Assembly (NCBI GenBank): GCA_963930645.1
Contig: OZ005656.1
Coordinates: 189,817,079 to 189,881,078, forward strand
DNA length: 64,000 bases
From: Salticus scenicus
Taxonomy: Eukaryota > Arthropoda > Arachnida > Araneae > Salticidae
Direction: 5' to 3'
The position numbers were made by a program, and so were the translations under genes. The notes under the pieces were generated by a model. That model saw only the letters and a program-made list of their open reading frames with translations, ran no database searches and was not told where the DNA came from. Below are positions 10,934-23,290 of the stretch, piece after piece; positions within the stretch are counted from its first letter, which is position 1; every line of letters begins with the position of its first letter.

Positions 10934-13551
10934 ATGGCACAAAGTATTGAACCTTTGCATTCTGCTAATTATGGCAATTGGAGTGCTGATGTTAAGTACC
11001 TTCTTATGGATAGGGAAGTTGGGACATTGTCACAGGGACAGAAAATGAACCCACTGTTGATGCAGTTAAAGGGGTAACTCATAGAGATGTTAGAGAATAT
11101 AAATTATGTGCTAGTGCAGCAATGTCCATTATTTATTTAAATATATCCCCAGAGTATCGTAAATTAATAGAAGGTTTAACAAATGCTAAAGATGCATGGG
11201 AAACATTACAGAAATATTTTGAGCCAGATAATCGCAGTAGGCACATGCAATTAGTTAGTGAATTGCATGCATGTAGAATAAAACCTAATGAGAGTATTAG
11301 TTTATTTTCAGCTAGAATTTGTAGGTTGCAGGAGCAGTTGAGGGGAATTAAACATCCTATGCTAGAGATCTATCTCAATTTTCAGCTTCTTAGGTACTTG
11401 CCACCTCAGTTTGACAGCATAGTACAAAATATCATTAGATGGGATGATAAAGCTTTTTCCTATAAAGAAATTTTGGCAGCTCTTGTTTCCGAAGAGGCGC
11501 GTCTTCAAGTGAGAGATATAGACCGACAGGAGCATATAGTTGCTGCACATTCCATTAACTATAGAAAGGGACCCTCAAAAGTAATAACGTGTTATGGTTG
11601 CGGAAAGAAAGGCCACATTAAGAGTCAGTGCCTTACCTCGAGAAGTCATTCCCCATTTAGAAGTAAAGAGCATCATCCCTCATCATGCTGTAGTGCAAAA
11701 TCTCAGAGAGAGCCAACTAGAAGTCCCAGTCCACGTCCAAGTCATTCGAAAAATAAGAAAAAGACTAGTGGTAAAAACTGTGCTTGTTATATTCAGGCGT
11801 GCATAAGTGGGGTGGAGCAATCTACTGATACATGGGTATTTGATTCTGCGGCTTCGCACAATTTTTGTCGGAACAAAGATTTATTTATTGACTTTAAACC
11901 AGTTGAATCTGAAGAAATGTCAGTAGCTATTGATAATATTTTTTTTCCTATACTAGGTAAAGGCACAGTAAAATTAAATTTTGGTGATGAGGTTCTTGTT
12001 TTTGAGGAGGTGATGTATTCACCAGATTTGAAACATAATCTAATTTCGGGTCCAAAACTAGATGCTATGGGGCTAGAATTCTCAGGAGGTGGTGGTAAGG
12101 TGAGGATCTTGCGAGATGGGAAAATTCTTGTAAATGCGTATCTTCAAAATGGCTTATATATTCTGAAGCCTTCTTTTTCTAAGAAAAATAAAAGAAAAGT
12201 TAGTTTTGCAGCCTCTGCATCTCAGAAAGTTAATGTTGAACTCTTGCACAGAAGAATGGCTCATCTTAGTCCAACTGTAGTCTATGAAATTGCTAAGAAG
12301 GAAGGTGCTACTGGCTTACCAGCGATTAAGGACTTCAGAGTAAATTGTGAGATCTGTCGATTGAACAAGCAACGGAGAGTTTCTTTCAAAGCTAAGAATT
12401 TTATCAGGTCAAAGAACCCTAATGATTTATTTTACATGGATACCTGGGGTCCTGTTAAAGCTGTGGGAAAGAACGGTGAACGTTTTTACTTGTCAATAAT
12501 CGACGATTTCAGCCGTAAAGCTTCAATTTACCCTATGAAAGCAAAGTCAGAAGTTTTTGCTATCTTCCTGAGGCATGTAGCAAGAGCGGAAAGGTTTATA
12601 GGAAGGAAGTTAAGGCATATCCGCACAGACAACGGGGCTGAGTTTTTAAATGAAAATTTTGCCAAATACTGTGCAGAGCAATGGGTTCAACATGAAACGA
12701 CCAATACCTTTACGCCGGAACAGAACGGAGTAGCTGAAAGGCTCAATCGGACTGCCATGGATGCTGTAAGATGTCAACTTGCTGATGCAAACTTGGGAAA
12801 TGAGTTTTGGCCTGACGCTATTCTTGCCTTTATTCATGTTTGGAATTCATGTGTTTGCCATAAAGGGCAGAATAAAACACCGTACGAACTGTATGGAGGA
12901 TGTAAGCCGTCAGTGAACCACCTCAAGCCTTTTGGTTCTCAAGCATATGTGGGAATACCTAGGCAGCATAGAAGCTCTAAATTAGATCCAAAGGCAAGAA
13001 AAGGTATAATGATCGGATACGCATTTAGGACAAAGGGATACCGAATATACTTTCCAGACAGCAAAAAAACAATAGAAACGATAAATGTCAGGTTCATTGA
13101 AGATGCAGAGGAACGCAATGGAGCAGTGATGGGCCCAATTAACTTTGAGTTACAGACAGAGGAGGAAAATGGCAATGATTTATTAAGGTACCATCTTCAA
13201 ACAAGTCACCCTGCCAATGTCAGGTATGATCCAGATGACTTTGAAGATGAAAATGCCATAGATCTTGAGCCCACACAAGAAGAGCAGCCTCAGTCAATAA
13301 TTAAATGGGAACGGAGACCTGTAACGAGAAAAGATGGGAGTAGGACAGACATTTATTATCGTCCAGTTGGCCCTGCTGATCCAAAACGTTTAAATTCTTT
13401 AAAGAAAATTGAAGAATATTGTAAAGAAAATGGTATTCCTTATGTACCCAGTATTTTTAATTTTTCTGCCTCTAACAAGTATGCAGGTATTGTTATACAG
13501 CCAGACTCAAATCCGCCATCTGCCAATGTGACTACATCTGAAACTGCATGA
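10934..13551 (+). pseudogene. Copia gag, protease and integrase region, frame broken
   Basis: The ATG at 10934 opens gag, but the frame fails near 11018-11021, where one base appears missing; the rest runs in another frame through 11122. Residues below count from the Met at 11122. A zinc knuckle CYGCGKKGHIKSQC sits at about 157-170. The protease active site at about 241-244 reads D-S-A-A, where most copia proteases have D-S-G-A. The integrase has an HHCC finger (about 376-413), catalytic Asp in FYMDTWGP and in RTDNGAEF, and a Glu in NGVAERLN, with the last pair spaced D-35-E. The frame ends at TGA 13549-13551, in phase with the reverse transcriptase beyond, so this stop is a nonsense change and not the normal end. 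Confidence 0.9.
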
Positions 13552-15151
13552 CTAGAAGACTTTAATATCCCGAAAACTTACAAACAAGCGTTAAACTCTC
13601 CCCAAAAAGTTCATTGGAAGGAAGCAATGGATGTAGAGATGAATACCATTAAGCAAAGAAATGTTTGGCATCTCACTCCGCTACCAGAAGGCCATACTCC
13701 TGTGGGTTGCCGCTGGGTATACGCCCTCAAGAAAAATGAAAAGGGAGAAGTAATACGCTATAAATCAAGACTTGTTGCACAAGGTTTCAAGCAAGTAAAA
13801 GGGGTATCATATGAAGATACTTTTAGTCCAGTGGTGAATTTTTCACTTGTCAGATTTTTCTTCTCTCTTCTAGTAGTTTTGAAGAGGTGGTCACATTGCC
13901 AGTGTGACGTAACTGGGGCCTATTTGTATGCACCTTTAACTAATGAAGTATACATGCATCAACCTCCAGGCTATGTTGAGAAAAGTAAAGAACACCTCGT
14001 CTGCAAACTGGATAAAGCGCTTTATGGCCTCCACCAGTCAGGTCGAGAGTGGTTTTACGAGATCCATGGCGTGTTGGAGTCCTTGAACTTCAAGAAGTTT
14101 GAATGGTGCAATTGTGTATATAGTTATAAAGATCAAGTAATAGTAATCCTGTATGTGGACGATATGGTTTTCTTTGGAAAAACTGATGAAGTTATTAAAG
14201 AATGCATCAATCTCTTAGAAAGACATTTTGATTTGAAAGTCTTAGGAAAAACTCGCCGTCTGCTTGGAGTTGAATTTGAAGAGGAAAAGGACTGCTTGTT
14301 TCTCGACCAAATTCTTTATATTTCAGAAGTTTGTGAGCGTTTTAAGAGCTACCATTTCCCTTTATCAACACTCCCAATAAGCAAAGGTGTAGTACTATCA
14401 AAATCACAATGTCCTCAAACAGATGAAGAAATAAAAGAGATGCAAAAGATCCCATATCGAAGCCTAATAGGTTGCTTAGCTTTTATTGCTGGAAGAACAC
14501 GCCCAGACATAAGTTACGCAGTAAACATATTCAGTCAGTATCAATCAAACCCTGGAAGACCACATTGGGACGGGCTGTTAAGACTCTTGGGATACGTCAA
14601 ATATACTCAGGACTTCAAATTAAAGTTATCTTGCACATCGCCTAGAATCAAAGCATATTCAGATGCAGATTTCGCAACAAATAAGGACGACAGAACATCC
14701 ATGGGAGGGCAAATTATATTTTTTAGGTGAAGCCCCAATTGAATGGAGAAGCTTCAAGGAACGCTGTGTTTCATTGTCCACGATGGAGGCAGAATTTGTC
14801 GCCTTAACAGAAACTACAAAAGAAGTACTATGGTTTGACCGAATCCTGGAGGAATGCTACAGTAAACAGTTTCTAAGTGGTAAGAAAGAAAAATCCTTAC
14901 TTCAAGTAGATAATATGGCATTTATAAATTTTGTGAAGTCTCCGATCGAGAACCACCGATCGAAGCATATTGACGTCAAACTGTTTTTTATAAGAGATAT
15001 AATCCATAAAAATGTTCTTAATATTGAATATATTCGGAGTAAGCAAAATCTGGCTGATCCTTTCACCAAGCCATTGACCAAATGGGAATTATCTAGTTTT
15101 TCGAGTCATATATTAAAAGGTAAAAGTGCAGTTAAGCAATGCTCTAATTAA
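13552..15151 (+). pseudogene. Copia reverse transcriptase and RNase H region, frameshifted
   Basis: It continues in the integrase frame directly after the TGA. The reverse transcriptase shows the fingers block (RLVAQGFKQVKG), the palm (CDVTGAYLYAPL) and the YVDD catalytic box near 14153-14164. RNase H begins with AYSDADFA near 14655. A one-base gain in the T run at 14719-14724 throws the frame to a stop at 14728. The rest of RNase H (STMEAEF, then the VDNMAFINF and KHIDVK stretches) continues in another frame to 15151. This is the third lesion in the element. Confidence 0.92.
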
Positions 15152-15943
15152 AAAAAAAAAGGTTATGCAGCAGAAGGTCATTGATGTAAAATTTATTTAA
15201 ATTTTTTTTTTAGAAATAGCTCAATGTGAATATATATTAAAATTAAATAGATTACCAGATGTTTTAGAAAAATTTAATATTTTTGAAAGCTTAAGTTTTT
15301 CCATTAGGGAATGATTAAGAGTAATTAGTTTTTATCTCAGATTTACTGTGCTTATACCTAATTGTTTTGTTATATATATACACATTTTACATATTGAGCT
15401 TATATTTAAGAATATTTTTGGAATTATGCATTTACAGATTTTTATAGGACTTTTGGGTGATATTTTTATATCTGGTTATACACTGTGTTTCTAAAAATGT
15501 TTTTTTTTATGTCTGTCTTTAAGGTGTGTGAATGATGTGTGATGTACATGGGCCCATGTCATATTATCTGTTTTAAGTTATATAAGTGTATTATGTGTGT
15601 GCTATGATCATATATATTTTTCTATTAAATTTCTTTTCTATATAGCTAGAAATGTGGTGTATGCCTATATTTGAACATGATGTCCTATAAGGTAAAACTG
15701 GTGGTCAGTTTTTGTTGGATTAATATACTGATTGTTGGATTGATATACTGATTGTTAGATTAATATACTAAATTTGTTGAGTTTGATTGTTAAATTTTTG
15801 AAGTTGTTAAAAGATTAGTTAAAAGTAACAGAGTTTAAAGTTGAATTTTTTTTTTTTTTTTTTTGACTGTAGTTATTTCTAACTGTTATGTCTAGTGGGT
15901 CAGAAATCTTGAAAATTTTTCCAATGGCATGTGGGGGGGCTTA
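15152..15943 (+). other. Copia 3' untranslated region
   Basis: About 790 bp between the end of the RNase H frame and the 3' LTR, AT-rich and without an open frame of note. A small direct repeat (GATTGTTGGATTGATATACT-like) lies near 15715-15775. Confidence 0.7.
15931..15940 (+). other. Polypurine tract of the Copia element
   Basis: GTGGGGGGGC lies three bases before the 3' LTR, where plus-strand DNA synthesis is primed in LTR elements. The position fits; the tract is short and has a T and a C. Confidence 0.6.
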
Positions 15944-17203
15944 TGTTGCAAAAAAATAGTTTTCTTATGGTTTTTAGCTCGTTCGTACATGCCATTGTTA
16001 TGTAATCTTTAATACATTTATCATTCATTAAGTTTGTTTTTATTAATTTAAATTGAAGCTAAATTTTCATTAAAATAACTCCTAAGTATTAGCTTATATC
16101 CTTAATTCCTAATTGAAATAGTTTTTTTTTATGTTTTCAACACTTACTTCATTCAGCAGTTCGTTACTGTTTTTGTTTGCACGTGATTGACTAGAGAGAT
16201 CATATTGTTATAGAGAGTCTTGTCACACAGCGCGTACTTCGCGTTTCTCCCGTAAGGTGGCCTCTGTCATCCGTGTAATATTTTATTCAACCACTCAACC
16301 CTCAGACGATACATCGTTATTTTGATTGGTTCTCTTGAGGGGGGTGTTTTTTTTTCTGTCAACCGCGCTGTTTGTAGTAATTTAGATAAGTTCTTATTTT
16401 CTTATAAAAGCTGTCTTCAGGAGTAGCTGGGTGCACTTTTTCTTTGACCTATGCTGCTGCTGTTAGTCGATATTATTGGAATAGCACTTCTTTAAAAAAA
16501 GTGGATTAGAGTTATAGAAAGTTTGTTTTAATGCTGTCATGAGGTGGTGAGGTTTTTTATATGTTTATTCTTCCCTTTCTCTGCTCCTGTAGACCGGTAT
16601 ACCATCGCGAGTTAATTTATCTTTTTGAAATTGATTAATTAATGTTACTTTTTTCTGACTCACTAGAAATTTTGAATTTGTTTTGTTAATTTTGTTTGTG
16701 CCTTGCTTGCAATAATTGAACTTTGTTAAAGGTAATCTTAAGGATATATTTTTCTAGTTTCAATCACCTGTATTAATCATGTGAAATATAGTTTTAAAAT
16801 AGTTTAGTGTTTCCAGAATAACTTATCCTGCTGTTTCTGCTCCATGTGGCAAAATTTTAGAGTTGTTCCTGTTAATTTAATATCTTGTTTTTTTTTTATA
16901 TTTTTTAATAAACATTAGTTTTAAATAGACTTCAATTTTGTGTTCAATGTCTCCTACACTAGCAATTATCACTTTCATATTTTGTGGATATGTAAAATTA
17001 AATATAAATGCAATAGCAGCCACGCTAAACTGTGCAGCTCTATTTTACAGATATTTTATTTAGCCTTTTTAATTTTGGAAATTAATTGAAATTTAAATTA
17101 GAAGTTTTTTCTTAAATGTTGTTTTTGAAATTGCTATTTTGAGATTCTTTGCAAAAGGGGGGAAAACTAAGTTACATTGTTGCTTTAATATAGCAACGTA
17201 ACA
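15944..17203 (+). repeat. 3' LTR of the Copia element
   Basis: Starts TGTTGCAAAAAAATAG and ends ATAGCAACGTAACA, followed by the AGTTA target duplication. Differences from the 5' LTR include a T/A near 16151, clustered changes in the G/T run near 16340 and a two-base change near 16496. Confidence 0.93.
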
Positions 17204-17819
17204 AGTTAAACAAGCGCGGTTGTGAATGCGTTGTAGTTACCGGGAAGTGGGAAGGTCTATTTTCTCTTCCGGAATGGGAAGCACAATGCTGAAGCTGACG
17301 GAGAGAGTTTGGCGATTAGATATATAGGTTGCGTGAGCTTAAATTAAATAATGAAGAATCATCCAACTTCATAAATTAATACAACTCCTTTAGAAAAATA
17401 GAATTTTATTTACACACAATAAAACAACCACGGCAAGCGCCGGTATTTGCATCGCTCTCAGAGGCGAAGAGAGAAAGAGCTCTTGAATGCGCGTGCACAC
17501 ATCCGATGGGACGGAGAAAGAGAGAAGCGCGCTGTTTACAAAACGAACGCTCTCTGCTCCACGAGAGAGGATATTTGTAAGAGGGGAGGGAAAGGGAGCT
17601 TACTTTCCGGGAATTTGTGTTTATCACCATCAAATAAAAAGTTGTTTGAATATAAAAGACGATTTCAGCAACATTATTATTATTATTATTTTTTTTTTTT
17701 TTTCAAGCTTGGTTATGAATGTGCACTTTTCTATTGATTTCAATATTTCCAAAAATCCGGAATTCGTTTAGTTAAAAAATCCGGATTTCCGGGAGTACCC
17801 CGGAAAAGTTTCACCCCTG

Positions 17820-18070
17820 ATATTTAAAGAAACCAAATTTATTAATTAACAGCCTGGAAAACAAACGAAACAATAAACTAACTCAACAAAATCCTAACAG
17901 AAAAACTTAAGAAAGGAAGGAAGGAGGCAGGCGGCAAGACTTGTAACTTGCCTGTGGTGTTAAAATAGTTTCTTCCCCAGCCTGCCAAGACCAAAATAGG
18001 AGTCATATGGATTTTTAAAAAAAGTAAAATTTCATAGCAGATAAAGAATAATGAAACTATGAAGCAACAA
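17820..18070 (-). repeat. Right part of the interspersed repeat split by the hAT-like element
   Basis: In reverse complement this matches 24264-24560, including GGCAAGTCACAAGTCTTGCC-like and CCATATGGTTCC-like blocks. Together with 8690-8852 it gives one continuous copy once the insertion is removed. A tandem GGAAGGAAGGAGGCAGGCGG stretch sits at about 17914-17935. Confidence 0.65.
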
Positions 18071-19439
18071 TGAAATTTACTGATTATTTTAATACTTTGA
18101 TTAGAATTTTAAAAATAGTTGACAACTCAACAATTAAGAAACTGAAAATGGAAAAAGAAAGATTGCATATTAATACAAAGTAAATGCAACAAGCCTTCAT
18201 TTTTTTAATTTAATTTCACAATCCCTCCCAATCTTCCAGCCAAACACCACCACCCATCCTCCATAATCAAACATCTGCCCACCCAGCTGCCACCTTTTTT
18301 ATTGTCTTTTATTATTTTATTTATTTATTTTTTTAAGATACACTAAAGTGTACACATTTTTTTTTTTTTTAAATGTACTGACTGAGACATGGTTATGGAT
18401 AGAAAATACAAAGTTATCAGGAAAACCCATTTTAGCAATGGCCGTGATCAGTTTATTAATATTCTTGTATTTATACTTTGGAGAGCATAAATTATTAATT
18501 TTAATTTGAAATAAATGGTTAATGATGATGTTTCTAAATACTGAAAGATGCAGACAGAAATTAAAATGTGTAAAAAAGTTTACTTTAAAACTAAAATCTG
18601 GCCGTTTGTCATAGATATCTGTGTTACATATGAAAATACTTTAAAAACAATTGAAAATTTGAAGGGGGGGAGTGCATGCATATTTTTGTGTATTAAGATC
18701 TCCTTAATCCTCTGTTTCAATATGCTACCTATATTAAAAAATAATTTAAGGTTGTTATTAAAATCAGCCTTAAATTAGTTTGTTCCAAATTATTCAGAAA
18801 AATTTCCCTGCACCACATCTTGAAACTTGGAAATTTTGATCAAACATTTAAAGCAGCAGTCTCATATGATTTTCTAATACTTACAAAAAACCTGACTTTC
18901 ATATTCAGGTTACCTCAAAATGCATAATTCACCTCAAATTCACAGTTAGAAATTGAACATCAAATAACATTTTAAGATGGTTATAAAAGATTATAATTTC
19001 TAAGCAGTTTTCCTGGATTTGATAAAATGTAATATAGCACTTTCGTTGATTACATTCAACAATAAAAAAGAATGCTTTTGCTTTTGAATAACCCTGTATA
19101 CTGTCTATAAATTATATACACAACACATATTTTATTTAAATTTAGCTCAAAATGAGAACTGTACAACACAACTTGAAATTCACAACCCAGCAATTTCCTA
19201 ATATAGCTCTAATATATCCTAATCCTTTTGTACTACCCTGTAACCAAGTGATGAATGACTTTTCTACCATATTCTATACAAAATATGCTTTATGCACACA
19301 AAAAAAAATATACGCTCATTTCATTTTGTTTAGAACAATCTAAAGATGCTTAATTCTATCTACCAGAAATTTTGCCCATATATGTAAAATGTATTTGAAA
19401 TTTTTTGGATGTCTCTATGCACAAATCATTTTTTTCAAT
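18071..19439. other. Intron sequence, low complexity in part
   Basis: It holds a pyrimidine-rich, CCACC-rich stretch near 18225-18295 and poly-T runs near 18356-18372. No exon was found. Open frames at 18548-18778 and 19152-19343 show no domain. Confidence 0.4.
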
Positions 19440-19675
19440 TTCAACAAAACGTTTAGTGCAAAATCCATATATAGTACAGATTTAGATTATAGAGTTAGGA
19501 ATTTCTGTTAATATATATTTTTGAGATATGCTAATAACAAACCTGCAGACGCTGACAGACACACAGAATACAGACCAACAAAAAAAGGTTTTTCAGTTAC
19601 AGGGGATCCCAAAACAAGTAAACATAGCAAAAATTCAATTTAAAATTTTTTAACTAAAAACAATACATTCTCTTT
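19440..19675 (+). repeat. Interspersed repeat family with CAGACA / GGGATCCCAAAAC tail, copy 1
   Basis: It ends with AGATATGCTAATAACAAACC, ACAGACACACAG, a GGGGATCCCAAAACAAGTAA block and an AAAATTCAATTT block. The same order of blocks occurs at 23270-23425, 28135-28290, 31825-31975, 43390-43575 and, reversed, at 44345-44480. No coding sequence is seen. It is probably the tail of a retroposon, but I cannot name it. Confidence 0.6.
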
Positions 19676-19897
19676 TAATACACAAAGCTTATGCAAGCAA
19701 AAGTAAATAAAAAATTCATTTGTTAAAACATCGTTTATAAATTATGAGAAATTTGGAAATAAATTATATGTTTGAATATAGTTATTATTTTATATATTAT
19801 TTTTCAAATTAAAAATTTAGTAATATAAAATACAATTTAAAATATGTTATTGGATCGTAAATCACCTTAAGTATGCAAAAATGGTTTTAATGTAATA

Positions 19898-20052
19898 CAG
19901 TCAAACCTCGTTAACGTGAATTACTCTTAACATGAACTGCTTTTACAATCTCCGTCAAAATGAAGATTAGTTTAGTTAAACGAAGATTAACTACTGATAA
20001 CATGAACAAATTTTTTATCCCCCTTGAGATTCATGTTAATGAGGTTCAACTG
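19898..20052. mobile_element. Tigger/pogo-type MITE, copy 2
   Basis: Begins CAGTCAAACCTCGTTAACGT after a TA and ends ATTCATGTTAATGAGGTTCAACTG. It is 155 bp and shares inner blocks (TTCATTTTGACGG-like) with the copies at 5807 and 49960. Confidence 0.75.
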
Positions 20053-20744
20053 CATTATATATTACAATGTGTATTATCTTTTTGTAGTATGTTAGAGATT
20101 TACATTTCGATTTTGATATATGGTCTCTGTTCAGCATTTAAATTTTGATTGAGTATAACTCATTTAATTCTATTTATAGAGTTATGTGGTTTTTTGTAAT
20201 GATGCTGTTGCATTAAAAATAAAAACTTTCAGATTGACCCAATTTATTTAAAGGGGCTGTTATGATAATTTAAAAAATGTAATTTTTTAAAAATTAACTT
20301 GAAGAAATTTTTATGAATGTGGTCTTATTCTATACTATATTTTGAACAATTTTGCAATTTACATTGCCCATTTATCTTTAATAGGTAAAGAATAAACCTG
20401 CATATCAATCTTTTTGGGACATCCTGTATATCACTTATACTATGTTTGGCAGATTGTAGATGCTGAACCTTCCTTGAAATTAGAAAAAATTGCAACATGG
20501 CAGTGTCACTTGTTGAGTGATACGATGTATCCCAAAGCTAATTGGCAACAACTGGAAGTCAAGGTCCAACCAAATATGAAATTTGGTTAAATTCAGTTTA
20601 TTGGTTCATGAGATATAGTGTCTGCATAGCTTTGCTAATACTGACAGTTTGGTGTTTTGGGAGGAAAGCAGATTGACTACTGTAGGGTCCTAGGCTTGAG
20701 GGTGTGTGCCTTCTGTGTGTGTGTGTGGGGGGGGTCCTTCTAAA

Positions 20745-20880
20745 GGGTCCTAGCCCATTTCTATGCAAGTTTCAGAGAAAACTCCGAATAGCTAGGTCAA
20801 TGAGCACGACCTGTGACCGAACCCGGCACCTCATGTCTACCAGCTTTGTGAGCAGAACCACTCGGCTGCTGGTGGGTCCT
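20745..20880 (-). mobile_element. tRNA-derived SINE, minus strand
   Basis: In reverse complement it starts GCAGCCGAGTGGTTCTGC, a leucine/serine-type box A, and has CCGGGTTCGGTC as box B about 45 bp on. It then continues into unrelated body sequence ending near CTAGGACCC. It carries no open frame. The boundaries are approximate, and no flanking duplication was defined. Confidence 0.6.
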
Positions 20881-22607
20881 AATACAGACAAACAAACAAT
20901 TTCTAAAAATGGTTGAATCATGTTTAGAATATCTCAAAACATGTAAATTGATTGAAAATTTTCACAAATCATATTTTGTGCATATATAAGAAGAAAAATA
21001 CAGTGGTGCACCGTTTATACGTTTTTCAAGGGACCGTTCCTAAAAAACATATAACTGAAAAAAACGTACAACTGAAAATTCGTTTTAACATTAATACACA
21101 ATAAAGTATCATATTAATAATAAAAGTCTAATCAATTTTCATGATTTTCTTTACATTTATTCGAATAAGACATATTTTAATTATATTTAAAATATTTTTA
21201 AAAGGTTAAATAAAAATTAAATAATTAAAAATATAGAAATTCAGAAAATTTTTTCAAGATTTCGATTTTAACCTTTAACCCTTTAGAGACGGGACCAAGG
21301 TTGATTTTCTAGCCTTTAAAGACGGGAGAATTTTGCAGTGTGAAAATGACTTGGACTCTTCCACTTTCTGTCACTACGGAGTTTCTAAAAGAAGGTGGGG
21401 TAGCACCTGTCAAAATGCTCTCCTACAATTTACTAGACAATGGAGCCGGATTACAAGAGACATGGGGGGCGGGTGGGGGATTTTCTATGTAACTGCAAAG
21501 CGTAGCAAATGCCAACTTGTAAAATATATCAGTTAATAACATACTACATGAAATTTTTATTTTGAAAGAAAGTACTTATTAAAATAAGTCATTGATTGAA
21601 ACTTTTTCAGATAATTTTTAAACAGTGATCCTTTTTATAAAGGAAACATTCAACTTTTAAATAAGATATTTTATTTAACATTTGCTTTTATCAAGCAATA
21701 AATTATTATTAATATTATTATTATTATTTCATTTCTTGTCTGTAAAACAATGAGAAGTTATGCAGCGATCGGTAGCTACTTTGAGCTGACTCTCAAATTC
21801 TCAATTTTTCCAGTTGTTTATTTCAATTAGTGAATTTTCTCTACCGATTTTTTAAATAAAATAATTTTCGTAAAAGATTCTGTAAAAAACCTTTATATAA
21901 TTCAAAAAATCAATTTTTTTTTTTTTTTCATTTTATGTCCAATACTTTTCTTGAAGGGTCCATTTTAATTTCTCCAATAATTGTGAAAATGTAATTAAAG
22001 TCATTTAATTTTTTAAGTCTATAATTTTTTCTTTTGATTAAGTCACCTTATGGCAATTAGTGGCAAATGGATATTTCTGTACTTATTTCCAGAAATTTAA
22101 CAATTTTGTAAAAAAAAATATTAAAATGCGTATGTTATTAACAGTAAAATAAATAAATAAATAAATTAAAATAAAATTTCGAAAAACAATTCCGCGTCTT
22201 AATTATAATTTTAAGTACCTCAAATTTACAGCTTAAAGATAATATTTTTTTCTCAAAAGTGAAAGTATTTTGCATATATATATATGTATATATATATATA
22301 TAAACTTATTTTTTCTTTACTTAAAATATGATATTCTTATTCAAAAAAATTAGAAACACTGACCTCCCACGAAGTGCTACATTAATCCTATATACTATAT
22401 GATATACTGTATATAATATCCCACTTCTTAAAAAATCTGGAGTGACTCCACTCGACTTTCCGAACATTGAGTCATTAACAGTTTTGTAGATAAAGTAAAG
22501 AAAGAGGAGTTGTTAAACAAACAAAAGAGAGAAAACCATAATAGAGTGTTTGAGTATTTTTCTCCATCTATTACACAATGTTTTATTTAACGCTACTGAA
22601 CTTTGAG

Positions 22608-23290
22608 CCCATAGATCATAATGATAAAGAATTTTTCTTTGTGTCCCTGTAAAAACCTATAAATGCTAGATTCACCAAAATGCTTATAGTTAGTGCAACA
22701 GTGATTTATAATACTCATATAAATTTTCAGCTCAATTCAATAAGGCGTTTAGATGCTATCGTACTTTTAAAAATTTAGTCCCATAGGCCATAATGATAAA
22801 GAATTTTTCCTTGTGTCCCTGTAAAAAAACTGTAAGTGCTAGATTCACCAAAGTCTATACAGTTAGTTCAACTGTGATCTATAACATGTATACAAATTTT
22901 TTGCTCAGATTAATAAGGCGTTTAGACGCTATCACACTTTTAAAAATTTGGCCCCATAGGCATAATGATAAAGAATTTTTCTTTGTATCCCTGTAAAAAA
23001 ACTATAAGTGCTAGATTCTCCAAAATCTATACAGATTGAGTATTTGTGACCTATAATAGGTGTATAATTTTTTTGCTCAATTGAATAAGGCGTTTAGATG
23101 CTATCGCACTTTTAAGATTTTGCTCCCATAGGCCATAATGATAAAAAATTTTTCTTTGTGTCCCTGTAAAAAAACTATAAGTGCTAGATTCACCAAAATC
23201 TATAGGGTTCGTACTATGGTGACTTACAATATGCGTACCAACTTTCAGGTTAATTGAACAAAGCGTTTAGACGCTAGCGTGTTCACTCAC
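22608..23290. repeat. 172-bp tandem repeat, about four units
   Basis: The start motif CCCATAGGCCATAATGATAA recurs at about 22608, 22780, 22953 and 23125. Each unit also carries TTTGTGTCCCTGTAAAAAAA, GTGCTAGATTCACCAAAA and AAGGCGTTTAGACGCTATC. The units vary by several percent. The array runs directly into the interspersed tail family at 23270, which suggests the array is an expanded piece of that repeat. Confidence 0.85.

Larger units (their letters stand above)
9487..17203 (+). mobile_element. Copia-type LTR retrotransposon, 7.7 kb, defective
   Basis: The element has two direct LTRs of about 1.26 kb (9487-10744 and 15944-17203), each starting TGTTGC and ending GTAACA. A perfect 5-bp duplication AGTTA lies at 9482-9486 and 17204-17208. 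Inside, in order, are a primer-binding site, gag with a zinc knuckle, protease, integrase, reverse transcriptase and RNase H. This PR-IN-RT-RH order defines Ty1/copia (Pseudoviridae-like). The LTRs differ at about twenty sites by eye, roughly 98% identity, so the insertion is fairly recent. The reading frame has three lesions and cannot make a full polyprotein as written. Confidence 0.95.
8853..17819. mobile_element. hAT-like non-autonomous DNA element, itself interrupted by Copia
   Basis: The ends are CAGGGGTGAAACT and its exact inverse AGTTTCACCCCTG (13-bp terminal inverted repeats). The bases ATATTT flank both sides as a 6-bp target duplication. Removing the internal Copia element and its AGTTA duplication leaves about 1.25 kb with no transposase. 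The interior beside both ends is unusually rich in CpG for this window (9000-9480 and 17210-17600). CAGGGGTG termini are typical of hAT elements, but 8-bp duplications are the usual hAT size, so the superfamily is likely rather than certain. Confidence 0.7.

Noticed and set aside
17406..17771. Overlapping Arg/Ser-rich open frames on both strands
   Set aside because: They arise from the CpG- and purine-rich interior of the hAT-like element; no domain, and frames overlap on both strands.
22608..23290. CRISPR-like regular spacing of repeats
   Set aside because: Units are 172 bp and repeat along their full length; this is a eukaryotic tandem repeat without unique spacers.
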